From: Zygnema cylindricum | Taxonomy: Eukaryota > Streptophyta > Zygnematophyceae > Zygnematales > Zygnemataceae | Direction: 5' to 3' | NCBI GenBank assembly: GCA_037447655.1 | Contig: JBBHKE010001824.1 | Coordinates: forward strand, 125,941-189,940 | DNA length: 64,000 nucleotides | Part shown: in pieces, positions 43,642 through 56,500 of the stretch | Layout of the letters: each line of letters starts with the position of its first letter | Position numbering within the stretch: position 1 is the stretch's first letter | Program-made: the position numbers and the translations under genes | Notes under the pieces: generated by a model | What the model saw: only the letters and a program-made list of their open reading frames with translations | The model's database searches: none | Told to the model about the DNA's origin: nothing

Positions 43642-44265
43642 GAAGGTCACAATCGGGTAGCCGAATCCGTACCTTATCCGTACCCGACCGGCCGCGTCGG
43701 ATCCGGAACGCATTTGGGTGCAAAATTTTGGGGGGCTGTTGGATTAGGTGGGTGATTTTAAAGAGAAAAGAACAAATTTGGGTATGGCCGGGTAAGCAAC
43801 AAATGAAAAAAAATTGAAGGTTTCGTAGGTACGTTCCACTACAGTATTGTAAAGTCAGTAGTGTCCATACTATACAACATCATTGTACTTTGTACTCTTG
43901 GTTTCATGGAAGGTATGAGGGAGGTGTACCATTAATTTTGTACATATTTCGGATATGGGCGGATCTGTCGCGAGATATCGAGTTTTTGTTAACTTTTTTT
44001 TTCGTAAACTCGTATCCGGTTCCGGGTAACAATGTAGGAGCGTGACATAACGCGGCCGGATTTCGGGTGTTCAGATTTTGAAAAAAAAAATGTCGGATTC
44101 GGGTATCTGAAATTTTGACTTTTGCGGCGAAACTCGATTTCTCGTGACAAATTTGAAATTTCCCCCAAAATTTGGCACCCGAATCCCTTCCGGATCCGAC
44201 GCGGCCGGCTGAGTACGAATTAGGTACGAATTGGGTACGGATTCGGGTACCCGATTGTGACCTCT
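43642..44265. mobile_element. hAT-like element, copy 3, fold-back form
   Basis: Starts GAAGGTCACAATCGGGTA and ends TACCCGATTGTGACCTC. Both arms carry the CGGATCCG...CGGCCG block, so the element is a large inverted repeat. Ends 187 bp before the CNX3 start codon. Confidence 0.72.
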
Positions 44266-44337
44266 GCGGCATGGCCTTCGGAGAGTTGGACTACAATAGT
44301 ACAATGTGTCAATGTGACACTTCTCGCACTTAAATCG

Positions 44338-44347
44338 TATTATATAT
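44338..44347 (+). promoter_or_regulatory. Possible TATA box of CNX3
   Basis: TATTATATAT about 105 bases before the ATG, between the end of hAT copy 3 and the gene. Position is plausible; not tested. Confidence 0.35.
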
Positions 44348-44451
44348 TTGCTATTTCAGTATTTGCATATTTTGCCAATAATACTAATAAAATAATAAAT
44401 CCTTCACTTTTTGGAGTTTGGACTGTGAAAGTTGACACTTCCCTGGTAATC

Positions 44452-45343
44452 ATGTGGAGCTTGGGAGTCATGCGGCATAGCCTTCCGTCTACCAATAGCC
44501 GCCCTCTCTTTTTAAAGGCCTCACGCAGCTTCTTCTTCTCTTCTTATCAACTCTGTTCATCTGGAGAAGATTATCAAGTGCGTACTTTTTTGTAAATCGC
44601 CATTTTTTTCCATTTTATTAACTTTGTTAACCATCCAGCTCTTTTTTTTATAGCATTCGCTTAACGTAACAATCCGTTTTCTTTTTTTCTTTTTTCTTTT
44701 TACTTCCCTCGTCCATTATCTTCTGCTTGTTTCTCAGCGTCTCTAAGTTTCTTTTAATCTGCAGGATGTCAACAACAACAATAAACGACAAACTCCATTA
44801 ATAGCTTCATTGGATCAGGATAACCCTAAAGCTGAGCAGTCAAATCCTCCAACGGTTTCTAGCAAGTTGACACATGTAGATTCTAAAAATCAAGCTACCA
44901 TGGTAGACATATCATCAAAGGCAAGTTCTGTAAGAGTTGCAAGAGCCTCTGGTCTTGTACTTCTTGGAGAAGTTGCATTTAAATTAGTAAAAGAAAATCA
45001 GATTGCTAAAGGTGATGTCCTTACTGTAGCAAAAATAGCTGGAATCACCGGAGCCAAACTTACGAGTTCTCTCATTCCCTTGTGTCACCACGTGGCACTC
45101 TCTTCTGTAGATATTCAATTAACATTAGATCCAAAGGTAGAAGGTGTCCGGTTAAAATCCATGGCTTCTTGTGTTGGAGGCACGGGAGTGGAGATGGAGG
45201 CTCTGACAGCTGTCTCCATTGCTTCTCTGACTGTGTATGATATGTGTAAAGCCGTTTCAAAACATATTGAGATTAAAGATATACGTCTGGAGTCTAAGTC
45301 TGGTGGGAAGAGTGGAGACTGGGAGCGAATTGGAAGCCAATAA
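44452..45343 (+). CDS. CNX3: Cyclic pyranopterin monophosphate synthase (MoaC/CNX3)
   Basis: Exons 44,452-44,577 and 44,765-45,343 join in phase 0 (CAA|GTGCGT to CTGCAG|GAT), giving 234 residues. With MoaA/CNX2 this enzyme makes cPMP, the first intermediate of molybdenum cofactor synthesis, in mitochondria. Exon 1 is a Ser/Arg-rich leader (MWSLGVMRHSLPSTNSRPLF) consistent with mitochondrial import. Exon 2 carries the family blocks: LTHVDSKNQATMVDISSKAS, KGDVLTVAKIAGITGAKLTS, LIPLCHHVALSSVDI, TGVEMEALTAVS and YDMCKAVSKHIEIKDIRL, ending KSGGKSGDW. The conserved CH and the EMEAL and DMCKAV active-site segments are present. Start chosen as the first Met giving a leader in frame with exon 2. Confidence 0.93.
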
Positions 45344-46639
45344 GTTCATCTCGAAAAGGCATAAATGAAGCTTGAATGAAGTGTACGTGAAGCTTTGCCG
45401 AACAAGTAATGTTGTTGACAGTTTTGTCTGTTGACTGTACATTGTAAACGAGTTAATCCTTAGCTTTGTCTTTTTCAAAGAGATAACTACTTGTATGTCA
45501 CAACTGCATGCCTTTTTAAGGTATATTTGCACACGGGGCACGTTCGAGCTGAGAATAATCTATACATTTCCAGGTCTTGGTGGAGCTTGATAGATCTTCA
45601 TCCCGACATGAAAACAAATTTTCTTCCCATCTGATCAGTACTTTACTTTGGTTGTAGAACCAGTTGCATGATAGGTCACTTCAATGGAATATGCAGGCAT
45701 CTATAAAATATAAATGCTTTGGAAATTGAAGTTATGTTTTCCTTTCTGGTTTGTTTATTTGGTCTGTATGCATTATTGTTCTATGGAAAAAAACACGTTT
45801 GACACCAAAGTTTATCATGGCGCCAGTCACTTGGTTGAAGTGCACAGGTTTTTGCAATCTTTTTATTTGATATAATACCGAATTCATTAAAAAGCGCGAT
45901 GGTAAACCATCCGAGTCCATGGGAACAAAAAGGGGCAGCAATGCTAAAACTGAAAAACTACATGTGGAGAGAAGCAAACAAAAAGGCGATTTGCTGTCAC
46001 AGATTCCTTAAAGACACCCTCAACCACACATTTATACAACGATATTTGAAGTATCTTTCAGGCCCTTGTGCATCATAAGCACAACCTTCTTATGCAGTAT
46101 AAAGAATCTCCTTGTCCCTTCATAATATGCTAGCTTTTGGATCTGTTTCTCCTTTCTTTCATTTCCATAAACTCAAATGGCTTATCGCCGGCCGTTTTTA
46201 ATAATGCTTTTTATATGGGGTGGGACATACACCCACTTCTTCAGTACTACTTCTGAATTCCCTGTTTCAGCCTTTCAAACATGGTAAAATCAATTGTCTC
46301 GGCGCTGGCCATTCATTCAGGATCAATCTTTCCATGGTGTTTTTTTGCCTGATCATAAATCGGTCAATGATGACCTGGAATGATGGAAGGTACTCGTTAT
46401 GACTCCTCCCAGTAAGCAATCCGCTGCTTAAGGACCTCCTTTAATCAGCCCTCATGGGAACACTATCCTTAGCTTATAAGTTAGTGACAACACGCTCAGA
46501 CCCCTGGATCACACAACCCCATCATGGATCATCCACACCAACACACATCATCTTTATGACACACATACCTGCCTTTTTGCCTGCTGGCTAACCGGCAACA
46601 TGTGGATCACCATCGGTCCTCTCCCACGTTTTCTCTTCC
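45344..46639. other. Intergenic between CNX3 and the retroelement
   Basis: The first part is probably the CNX3 3' UTR. From about 46,440 the base composition matches the retroelement and may be its 5' untranslated part. No other gene recognised. Confidence 0.35.
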
Positions 46640-49600
46640 TCTCACCCTTCCAATTCCCATGGCTTCTTTGACTTATTGACCATGTTCGGAAACCCTTCCT
46701 ATTCCCTTCTCCCTCCCCCACCTCCACCCAAACCTCGTAAACCTTCTAGGCGTTTGGAATGTCCTGGGTGTCACCACCTTTTTGCCGCTAGGGACGGTAT
46801 TTCCCTTCATACACGGAATTGTCGACATTGTATAACCCTGGGTGGTCCTTTGTCTATCACCTCTCCTCAATCGTCACCGACCACACTCCCGCCCGGCCCG
46901 ACAGATGAGGATTGGAATTTCGTCCGTGAGTTAAATGTTTTGGGGGCTTACGATTTGGGAGCCCCCCACCCGCGATTCTACACCCGTATTCCTATGGCCG
47001 TCAGGACAATAGTACAAGATGCCCTCCACCTCCCCTTGTCCCACATTTCTTCAAACCCGGCGGACATTGCTCCTTGACTCTTTCTTCTTATGTTCTCTCG
47101 CTAGGTGCTAGTCCTTCCTGGTCGTGGAGGGGGCAGTGGGGCTAGAGAAACTATGGCGCGTTGTCGCCGATTCCTTCGGGGTGACAAGAAGGCCCTCTAC
47201 GCCGAGCATGAGGATCGGGTATCGAGCACCTCTTTCATACCACGTCGGCCACCTAGGCCATCAGATGCCCCGGCCTCTTATCGTCGAGCAATTCACTTAG
47301 GCTGTGTTGGTGAGCTTTCTCGAGCGGTTTGGGCCCTACAACCATTCACCCCTGCCCCCGGATCTTCTTCCACTATTAAGGTCTTTCGAGCTTCCCCCCC
47401 CCCCTGCACCTTCCCCTTTACCCCCTTCCATCCACGCCTTTGAGCTTTCTGAGAGTTTTACTTTAGATCGGGAGGTTTCCATTAAGGCTCTTAGCTCTTC
47501 TCCTCACCTTTCAGAGGGGGCCCCCTCGGGCACAATGTATGGGTTGTTTCGCGATGTTTTGCCCTCTGAATCGGGTGCCCGAGGGTTAGATGTGTTTTTT
47601 CGAGTATGTTTTCTTATTGCAAGTGGAGATGTTCCCCCTCGGATTTGTGATCTTCTCACAACGTCCCACCTTGTGGTAGTCGCCAAACCTTATGGTGGGA
47701 TTCGCCCTATCGCCGTGGGAGAGGTTTTATATAGATTGGTGGCTCGTGCGATATGTCTCCAGCTCCAACCAGTTTTCCATGATTTTTTCTCTCCTCATCA
47801 GTTTGGAGTGGCCACGAGAGGGGGTTGTGAGGCCGTGGTCCACGGGATTCAGGCTTTGTTGGATGTACATCCGGATTGGTTGGTCCTTCAGGTCGACGTT
47901 TCCAATGCCTTTAATACTGTGGATCGGAACGTGCTTTTTTCAGAGCTTATGGCGGCTCCATCTCCGATTGTCTTATTATTCCCCTTTGTGAGGGCTTTCT
48001 ATTCTTTGACAAGCAACCTTTCCTTCTCGGCCGATGGTGATCTCATTCCTTTCTCCTCTGCGAGTAGGCACTCGCCAAGGCGACCCTCTCGGCGGACCTT
48101 TGTTCGCCCTCTCCCATTACCGGGCCCTTCGTGCCTTTGCAGCCGCCTTCCCCTCTTGCCTTTTCCCTTCGGTCGCAGATGATACGCACATTATTGGGCA
48201 CAGAGAACAAGTTGTGTTGGCATATGATTTTTTCAAGGAACATTCAGCCGAACTCAACCTTTCACTCCAGCCGTCGAAGTGTGTTATTTGGTCTTCCAGG
48301 ATATTCCACTTTCCTTTACCCCCCCTCCTGGTTTTCAAACCCCTTCTCCCTCTGAAGGCATTGGTGTGCTTGGTTGCCCCCTTGGTTTAGATACTTTCGT
48401 GACCTAATTCCTTCATGATGCGTTACAGACAGATCTGGCCCAAATGGACGACCTTCCCCACCTTCCCGATCCCTAAGTTGCTTTTGCTATGTTAACTAGG
48501 TGTTTTCCCCACCGCCCTTCTTACCTTACTTGTACTTCCCCTCCTACCTCGACGTTTGTCTCCTCTCTCTCGGCTTTTGAAGATCGCCTCATGGACGTCC
48601 TCCACACTTTGTTAGGTCGTGGGGCATTTGATTGCGAGTGGTCCTGGGGCATTTGATCGCGAGTCTGGGCCATCGGCCCGCATTCAGGCATCCCTCCTTG
48701 TCTCTACTGGGGGGTTGGGTCTATTATCGACTGCTCGTGTTGCTCCCGTTGCCTATTTGGGAAGTTAGTGTCTTATTACCTCTACTCTTATTTCCCGTTT
48801 CTTGGCTGGGGACACCCCTGTTCTATTTACTGTTGTTCCTCGGGTTTCAGACGGTGTGTTCGCCTTCCAACAATCTCTATTGGACGCGTAAGGTTCTCTT
48901 CCTCCCCATGCCCTAGTGGATGTGCCGATTTTCTCCATCCTTGTTACAAAATCTGTTGAGCGAGTGCAAGAATCAATTTCTGATCGGGTTGTCACTGCCA
49001 TTAATCCGAGCTTCTCAAGGCGCTTCCCTCCGACTCTTCGCGTGCCTGGCTTCTCTCTTGTGGTGGACCTGGTTATGGGTCTTGGCTTTTCCCCACACCT
49101 ATTTTGTCCACTCTCTGATTTTCACCTGCTCAATTCACTAGCGCTCTCCGGTTTCGCCTTGGCCTCCCCCATCCTCCTTTACTTGGCTCTCTTGTTTGTG
49201 CATGTGGTCGTGTCTTGAGGCCCGATGGTGTCTATTTGCTTCGTTGCTCCCATGGGGGAGATTTGATCCAGGCGCACGACACTATTCGCGACGCCATTGC
49301 GACTATCGCTTCGGAAGGGGGCTTTTTCTGTGCGTCGAGAGGTTTCTTATATTATTCCCTCCCGTCGGATCGATGTTGTTTTGCTTGATGGTGCCCGTCG
49401 CATCTTCGGTGATATTGTTCTGGCGAACCCTACTTCAGCTACAGTTGTTGGTCACGCGGCTTGACATGTTGGGGTGACAGCTCATGATGCCGCTAAGGCG
49501 AAAGAGTGTGTTTATGCCCACCGAGACCCTATGGATGACTTTATTCCGATGGTGGTCGATATCTTTGGTTGTTTGGGTGTTGCACTGAACGAGTTTCTCC

Positions 49601-49860
49601 GTACTTGTGCTCGACGTGCTTTCGAGCACCGAGGACCTGGAAGCCCTCCTCCTTCGGTCCTCACTTTTTTTTATCGTCAACGCTTATCTGTGGCTTTATA
49701 GCGAGTGCAGGCTTCTATTATCCTCCGATCGGCTGTTGGGGTTATGGATCGTCGCCGTGTTCCGGAACTCCCTCAACGTGCTCCCCCAGACTGGGGGGAT
49801 TTTCGGGGTTGCTTTTCGTAGATATTTAATTGATTTGGGGTTGGGGTTGTAGCTTTGGTT
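46640..49860 (+). mobile_element. Decayed retroelement: zinc finger, reverse transcriptase, PD-(D/E)xK-like nuclease
   Basis: Reads in order across shifting frames. From 46,676: a CxxC...H...C finger (CPGCHHLFAARDGISLHTRN). From 47,304: RT blocks LVVVAKPYGGIRPIAVG, FGVATRGGCEAVVHG and VLQVDVSNAFNTVDRNVLF (catalytic Asp). After a frameshift, from about 48,034: RQGDPLGGPLFAL and the catalytic SVADDTHIIG. Near 49,360-49,700: a nuclease-like block RIDVVLLDG, GDIVLANPT, AAKAKECVYAH and FIPMVVDIFGCLG. At least four frame shifts or stops show it is dead. RT plus a C-terminal restriction-like endonuclease recalls early-branching non-LTR elements. No LTR was found; ends and target duplication were not resolved. 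Confidence 0.8.
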
Positions 49861-50536
49861 TTGTGAGTTGCCGTGCTTTTCATTTTGATTTTGGGGGCTT
49901 TTATTTTCCTTGTTGATTGTTTCCTTTTTTTTTTGTGTTCCCATCGCTCTATTTGTTTTTTATTGTAGTTTTTCAGTTTTGGCCATGCCACCCCTTCTGT
50001 ACCCCTGGACTCAGATGGGTTACCATCGTGCTTTTTAATTTATCCTACCACTTTTTTTTTTTTGTTGCAAAACAAAGCTCTAGTTAATTATACAGCGTAA
50101 ACATTAACTTTTCGCAAACTTTAATAGTGATGAGCTGTGTAGCCTACTCCACTAAAACCAATATGAAAAGAGATGATGTTTCTGTATAACCTCTCGTAAG
50201 TGACTCCTTCCTCCATTGCCATCCACGGCAAAAACTTGAACGAAGCACAGAGAAGTATCACAATTCATATCACTCTTCTTTTTTACTTGCCAAATATCAT
50301 ACGGAGGAAATCCTTTTCCAACCCCAAAGCGCAACAATTTCATTAAGTTTAGAACCTTTCACCAGCCAAATATCACAAAGAAACAATCCTTTGCCAGCCT
50401 CACGGTCCAAACGATGCGCAAAAATATCTTTTCAGTTTCTAATATCCCTTTGTTAATTGCTAAGAGCTAGCAAGTACAACTTTATTTTGTCCTTCCCAAA
50501 TAACTACTGCATTACCGCACATTATTGGTGGTCCCT
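49861..50536. other. Flank between the retroelement and the cysteine-synthase-like gene
   Basis: T-rich stretches (49,921 and 50,047) may belong to the element tail. The remainder is 3' flank of the minus-strand gene. Confidence 0.35.
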
Positions 50537-53500
50537 CTATTCAACTGCTTGAAACATAGAAGGCATATCAAGTTCATTTTCGGACTCTAACCATTCTGGA
50601 TATGGTAGCCCTTTGGACTTAAGAAACTCAACATTAAAAAGCTTGCTCTGATATCGAGTGCCCAAATCGCAGAGGATTGTCACAATTGTGTGACCTGGAC
50701 CCATTTCCTTCGCCAATTTGATGGCTCCTGTAACAATATCCATCCAATTTTTTAAAGTTCCGGGGAGTCATCAGGGTTTTTCCAGGATTTTTTAGGGTTT
50801 TTCAGGGTTTTTAGACTTTAAAAAACGTTCATACATACATCCATTTTTCCCAGGTCTGGTTTGTGGAGGCCAAACTGAGTATCTGAACCGGCTCTAGGAA
50901 AGATAATGACATTACTACACAAAAAAATAGAAAAAAAACATAGACGTTACCACTTTTAGCTTTTGAGTTTCTTTCCGTTCACTATCAAAAAGTGAACTGC
51001 AAAGGTTGCGATTTACATTCAAGCAATGATCGAGAGACATTTTAAATAAAATCATTTAATCGAGCCTTCTGTACAAACTTGAAATCAAAAAGAATATAAT
51101 TGCATTTCAATGAAATTGGTCTGTTCACAAAAAAAAAAAAAAAAAATTAGAAAATGATTTAAAGGTTGTGGTGTTATTATTGTAACAGAATCACCTGTTA
51201 TATTGATTCCTGTGGAAGCACCCATACAAAGGCCTTCTTGCTTCAATAAAGAATACATCAGTGGGAGTGCTTCCTCATCTGTCGCCTGTCACATGTCACA
51301 AAAGTTTACAAGTGAATGTCACCATAAAAAAATCATTAAAAGGTCATAAAAAGATCATATAAAGATCATCATAAAAAGATTCACAAGAAAATCATTATAT
51401 AAGGATCATCAAAAATACATGTCCCAGTATTTCAACAATCCCAAAATTGTCTCCAAACTGTTTCCAAATTGCCTCCGATGTTAAATCTGGACATCTTAAG
51501 AAGTGAAAAGCGTATCATGATAGGGAAAACCAACAGAAACAACATCTGAAAAATCTAACATCGTTCATAAAAATCGATAATAGAATCAATAAGAGTATAT
51601 AACCAATTTGTTTTACCTGACACCAAAAATCGACGATCCCACCTTCCCGCGTCGGAACCCCCCAACCTTCGAGATTGCCAGTGATACGACCTTGTCCTAT
51701 TCCTTCTGATATCTGAAAAGCCCTCCAATAAAAGATTTCCTTCCTCAGATTAAGCTTTAACCGTAAATTAAGCTTTAACTGTAAATAAAGTTTTAATTTT
51801 ATATAAGGCTTTAACGATATTAAGCTTTAATTGTAGATAAAGCTTTAACTGTATATTAAGTTTTTATCGTAGATGAAGATGTCATCTTCTCTACTAAACT
51901 TTAGATATTCGAAATAAAAGAACAGTTCTTTTTCAATAAATTGTAGAATTTGGTAAGGTGTTCTCAATTAATTGTTGTTTCTCAAGAAACTAAAATAGTT
52001 TATTTTCCACAAAATTGTAGGATTACGACAACGTCAGTAGAAAGTCAATTATCTTCAGAAAAGGTATGCTTTCCAAAATTGTACACTAGGACGGGGTTCT
52101 TTTCCACTAAATTGTCGACTAAGACAGGCTTTTCCTGCAGTAAATTGTACATTAAGATGGAGTTTTTTCCCAGTAAGTTGTAGATTCACATCCTTTAAAA
52201 CTAGACATCAAATGGCAATAGAAGAATAGCACATTGTAGATTAATATCCACTATCTACAATTAGTAGGAAATGAAATGAATGAAAAAGAAATCTTATCTA
52301 GAAGATCCTTGTCATCTTAAGATAAGAAGATCTTAGAAGATCTAAGTTCTTGTCTCCTTAAGATTCTTTATCTTACCTTATCTTATCTTATCTCATCTTA
52401 CCTTATCTTATCTTATCTCATCTTATCTTATCTTATCGTCTTATCTTATCTTATCTTATCGTCTTATCTTATCGTCTTATCTGATCTGATCTGATCTTAT
52501 CTTATCTTATCTTATCATATCATCTTTTCTTATCTTATCTTCTTCTTTCTTAAAAATCTTATCTTTTTGAAGGGAATTGAAATTATTTCTTATTTTTTTT
52601 TTGATTAAGAACAAGGTCTTACCGAAGTTCCTTTTGACTGAAGGACACCATTGTCAAAGTAGGAAAACAGGGCAGCTCCCATTGGGTCAACCATACCAAC
52701 CCTAACGTTGGGATTTCGTTCCTTTAAATACTGCATTCCAGGCAAAAACATCCGTCGTATTGTTTTATATCCAAAATAATAAGGAAAAACTTTTGTGAGG
52801 AATAGCTAACCAAACCTTTTCTACTAACCGTTCCCACAAATTCTTTACAGAAAAAACCGAGTTACAACGGAAAGGGATATTCTCTTTTCTAATCACTCAA
52901 AATACGAAGACTCTAGAAGAAACGGCAACAGTAAAGGATCGATACAATTAAATATACGAACACAAAGCCAAAAAGGCGACCATACTCAAAAATTTGAATT
53001 CAGTAAAAACCAAAATATGACTACACTCAAAACAACAACTACATAACAAAATAATGCTACCTCGAAACTCAAAAACACAGATATACACAAAACTATGACT
53101 GCACAAATTAAAAACGACTACACTAAAAAATAGAACTACAATTATATGCAATAATGTAAAATGTATATTATATAATAATTGACCAAATCCAGTATCGAGT
53201 AGAAAGTGAGTTACACCAGATGAATTGTTTAGATGATCCAATGGAGTACGACATCCCTAAGGAAAAGAAAAAAAGTTACCTCAAAAGTTACCTTTTTTTT
53301 TGTTTTTAAACAGCACCCAAAAAAAAGAACGTCGAACCTAGAGTCGTCAAAAAACAGAGATAAGTACACTGTTTATCGCTAATAGAGTTAAACCTTTTTA
53401 TGAAAACTAAAGTCATTTATAGTCTTTTAAAGTCATTTATCTCATTTCACCATACTCCCATTTCTTTATCCCAAAGCCGGAAAATTAACACTACTACCTG

Positions 53501-56500
53501 TCAATCGGCAGCCTTCATACCTTAAAAGCCTCAAAGTTAAAAATCCGACAAATTTTGCCACAGAGATAGAAGTAGTCATTTTAATGCCCTTTTTTAAAAA
53601 ATGGTTTATAACAAAACTAGCGATAAAAAGCATAGTTGAATATAAAGTGTAGCCTAATGAAAAGAATAGTTTAAAGGAAAGAAAGTAATAGACCCGTTTA
53701 CCCACCTTTCCTGTACCTGCCAAGGTACCGCCTGTCCCAATAGCACAAATAAAACCATCCACTTTTCCACCAGTTTGTTCCCAAATCTCGGGACCTATAT
53801 AACAAAGAAAATAAGAGGAGGGGAAGAAAAAAGGGGGAGAAGAAAATAGGAAGAAAAGGGGGGAGAACGAAAAGAGGGAGGAGGAAAACGGGAAAGAAGA
53901 AAAAAGGGGAAGAAGACAAAAGGGGGAGAAGGAAAAAGGGAGAAGAAAAGAAGAGAAGAAAAAAAAGGGGAAGAAGAAAAAAGGAAGGAATTAAACCAGG
54001 CAACAACAGCAATAATTTTACCTCTTGCCCCAAAGTTAAAAATTGACATATTACTGAACAAACAAGCAAAGAGGTCTCTCTCCCTCTCTCTCCCACTCTC
54101 TCCCTCTCTCTCCCTCTCCCTCCCCCCCTCTCCCCCTCTCTCCCCCCACCTCTCAGTGTTGAACAAACAAGTAAAGAAGTCACCCAAGTTTTATGAGGTA
54201 CAAAGTGGGAAAGAGGAGATAAGGAAAAGTAGAGGTGCATATGAAGGGATAAGAGAAAGCCTATATAAGAGAAAAGGGGAATAAGTAAAGAGATGGAGGG
54301 GGAGGGGGAGGGGGAGAGGGAGGGGGAGGGGGAGGGGGAGGGGGAGGGGGAGGGGAGGGGAGGGGGAGGGGGAGGGGGGAGGGGGAGGGGGAGGGGGAGG
54401 GGGAGGGGGAGGGGGAGGGGGAGGGGGAGGGGGAGGGGGAGGGGGAGGGGGAGGGGGAGGGGGAGGGGGAGGGGGAGGGGGAGGGGGAGGGGGAGGGGGA
54501 GGGGGAGGGGGAGGGGGAGGGGGAGGGGGAGGGGGAGGGGGAGGGGGAGGGGGAGGGGGAGGGGGAGGGGGAGGGGGAGGGGGAGGGGGAGGGGGAGGGA
54601 GAGGAGAGGGAGAGGGAGAGGGAGAAGGGAGAGGGGAGAGGGGAGAGGGGAGAGGGGAGAGGGGAGAGGGGAGAGGGGAGAGGGGAGAGGGAAGAGGGGA
54701 GAGGGGAGAGGGGAGAGGGGAGAGGGAGCGGGAGAGGGACAAGGAGAAGGAGAGGAAGAAGGCGAGGGAGAGGGAAGGGAGAGGGAGAAGGCGAAGGAAA
54801 GGGATAGAGGGAGAGATAGACAAGCAGAAGCAAAGAAGGCTTGAATTGTTTTAGGCAAATTTTATTGCTGCCCTTTTCACCTTCCTTCCCACTGTCTACT
54901 GAAAAAAAGTTTTAAGAGAGAGAGGTTAAGAGCCCCACCTGTTGTTTCATAATGAGCTCTCCTATTGGCCTGATTATCAAACTGCAAATGGGAAGTGAAA
55001 ATAACAAATGTAATTTAGGTTTTTAGTATAAGTGTTGTTTTTGTTTCCCAAAGGTTTCTAGTTAACAGGCTTTTTTCTCTTATATACATTAGTTCCGGGA
55101 CCAGGAAGTAAAAAATTTCTACTCTCCCCTCTCTCCTCACTGAACCTCTCATTTCCACTCTCCTCTCTCTTTCCACTCTCTCCTCTCTGTTTCCATTCTG
55201 TCCTCTCACTTTCCATTCTCTCCTCTTTCTTTCCACTCTCTCCCCTCTCTCTTTCCACTCCCTCCACTCTCTTTCCCCTCTATTTCCACTCTTTCTCCCT
55301 CTTTCCACTCTCTCCTCTCCCTTTCCCCCATTTTTTAGGAATCTGCAAGTATGGTGATCCTTTGGAATAGTGAAAACCGGTTACAAGTATAAAATTTGGT
55401 TATTCAATTTGCAGATTAAGAAAATGTCCATCGGGCAACTCTACCAGATTAACTATTTGAAATTTGAAATATGAAATTTAAAATTTAGCTGGCTATTGAC
55501 TTTGACGTTACAACGGAAAGACATAGACACGGTTTGGGGTAGCTCTAAAAATGTATACGAGTCGAGTTAACTCCCCAAAGTTTTTAGATTGAGGGAGGTA
55601 GGGAGGGAAGGAGGGAGAGGGAGAGAAAGAGGGAGAGAGATGGAGAGAGAGAGAGCTATATGGCTCAAGCTAGCTAGGTGCCCAAGCTTACCTTAAGCCA
55701 ACAGCAGTTTATACTACAATGTGAATCGATATTAGAATAAAAAACACTTATTCACTCATTTTTGCTCTCTGAAAACAAAAATGTTGTTAACAACTAGTAA
55801 TTGTTTTTTTTGTAACGTGTGGTTTACAACCGTCCAGGACATTTGCACTGGAAATAGAATTATAAACACTAAAACAGTCTTCATATTGATTATTTCTAAA
55901 AAGTAATAGTGACTCTAAGTGTACCTGATTTCCCCAAATAGCGCCACCCGGATTGGTCTGCAACCCAACCAAAACCCTACTCTGTTGAAAACAGATTTCT
56001 TACATATACAGTACAATTCAATACAATTCATACGTAACGGTATGATATAAATATAAAGCCCAGTACAATTAAAATCCATTACTACAAACAACAATCCGAT
56101 CTAATAATACACAATAGAGTAACAATAACTGTAGCAGTAACATCAACAACGGCACTATGATTACAATAACTATACGATAAGATATGATAAGATACAGCCA
56201 GATAAAAATACGAGAGCAATGCAATAATACACGATATGTTACGATGTGATATGGTACGCTGTAGTATGGTTCAATAACAAAACAATAGGCTAAAAGCAAC
56301 ATAAAAAAAAATTGAATCCATGATAGAAAGTACTTTTAAGTTTTACGACTCGGAAATAGGGGACATGTGTTCACCCATAATGTGCCTCCCGTCACCCTAA
56401 AGTTATGCACTTCGCCCTATAAAAAAAGCAGTGAGTTAAGCCCTCCCCTTCTACACGTATCCTCCACACATGATATACTCTTACTAGAGTAGGCATATTC

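Noticed and set aside
52368-52550. CRISPR-like regular repeats
   Set aside because: A five-base microsatellite without spacers, in a eukaryotic intron.
53698-54858. 386-codon minus-strand ORF rich in Pro, Leu and Ser
   Set aside because: It is the translation of the GGGGGA array and neighbouring CT tracts inside an intron; no domain and no codon structure.
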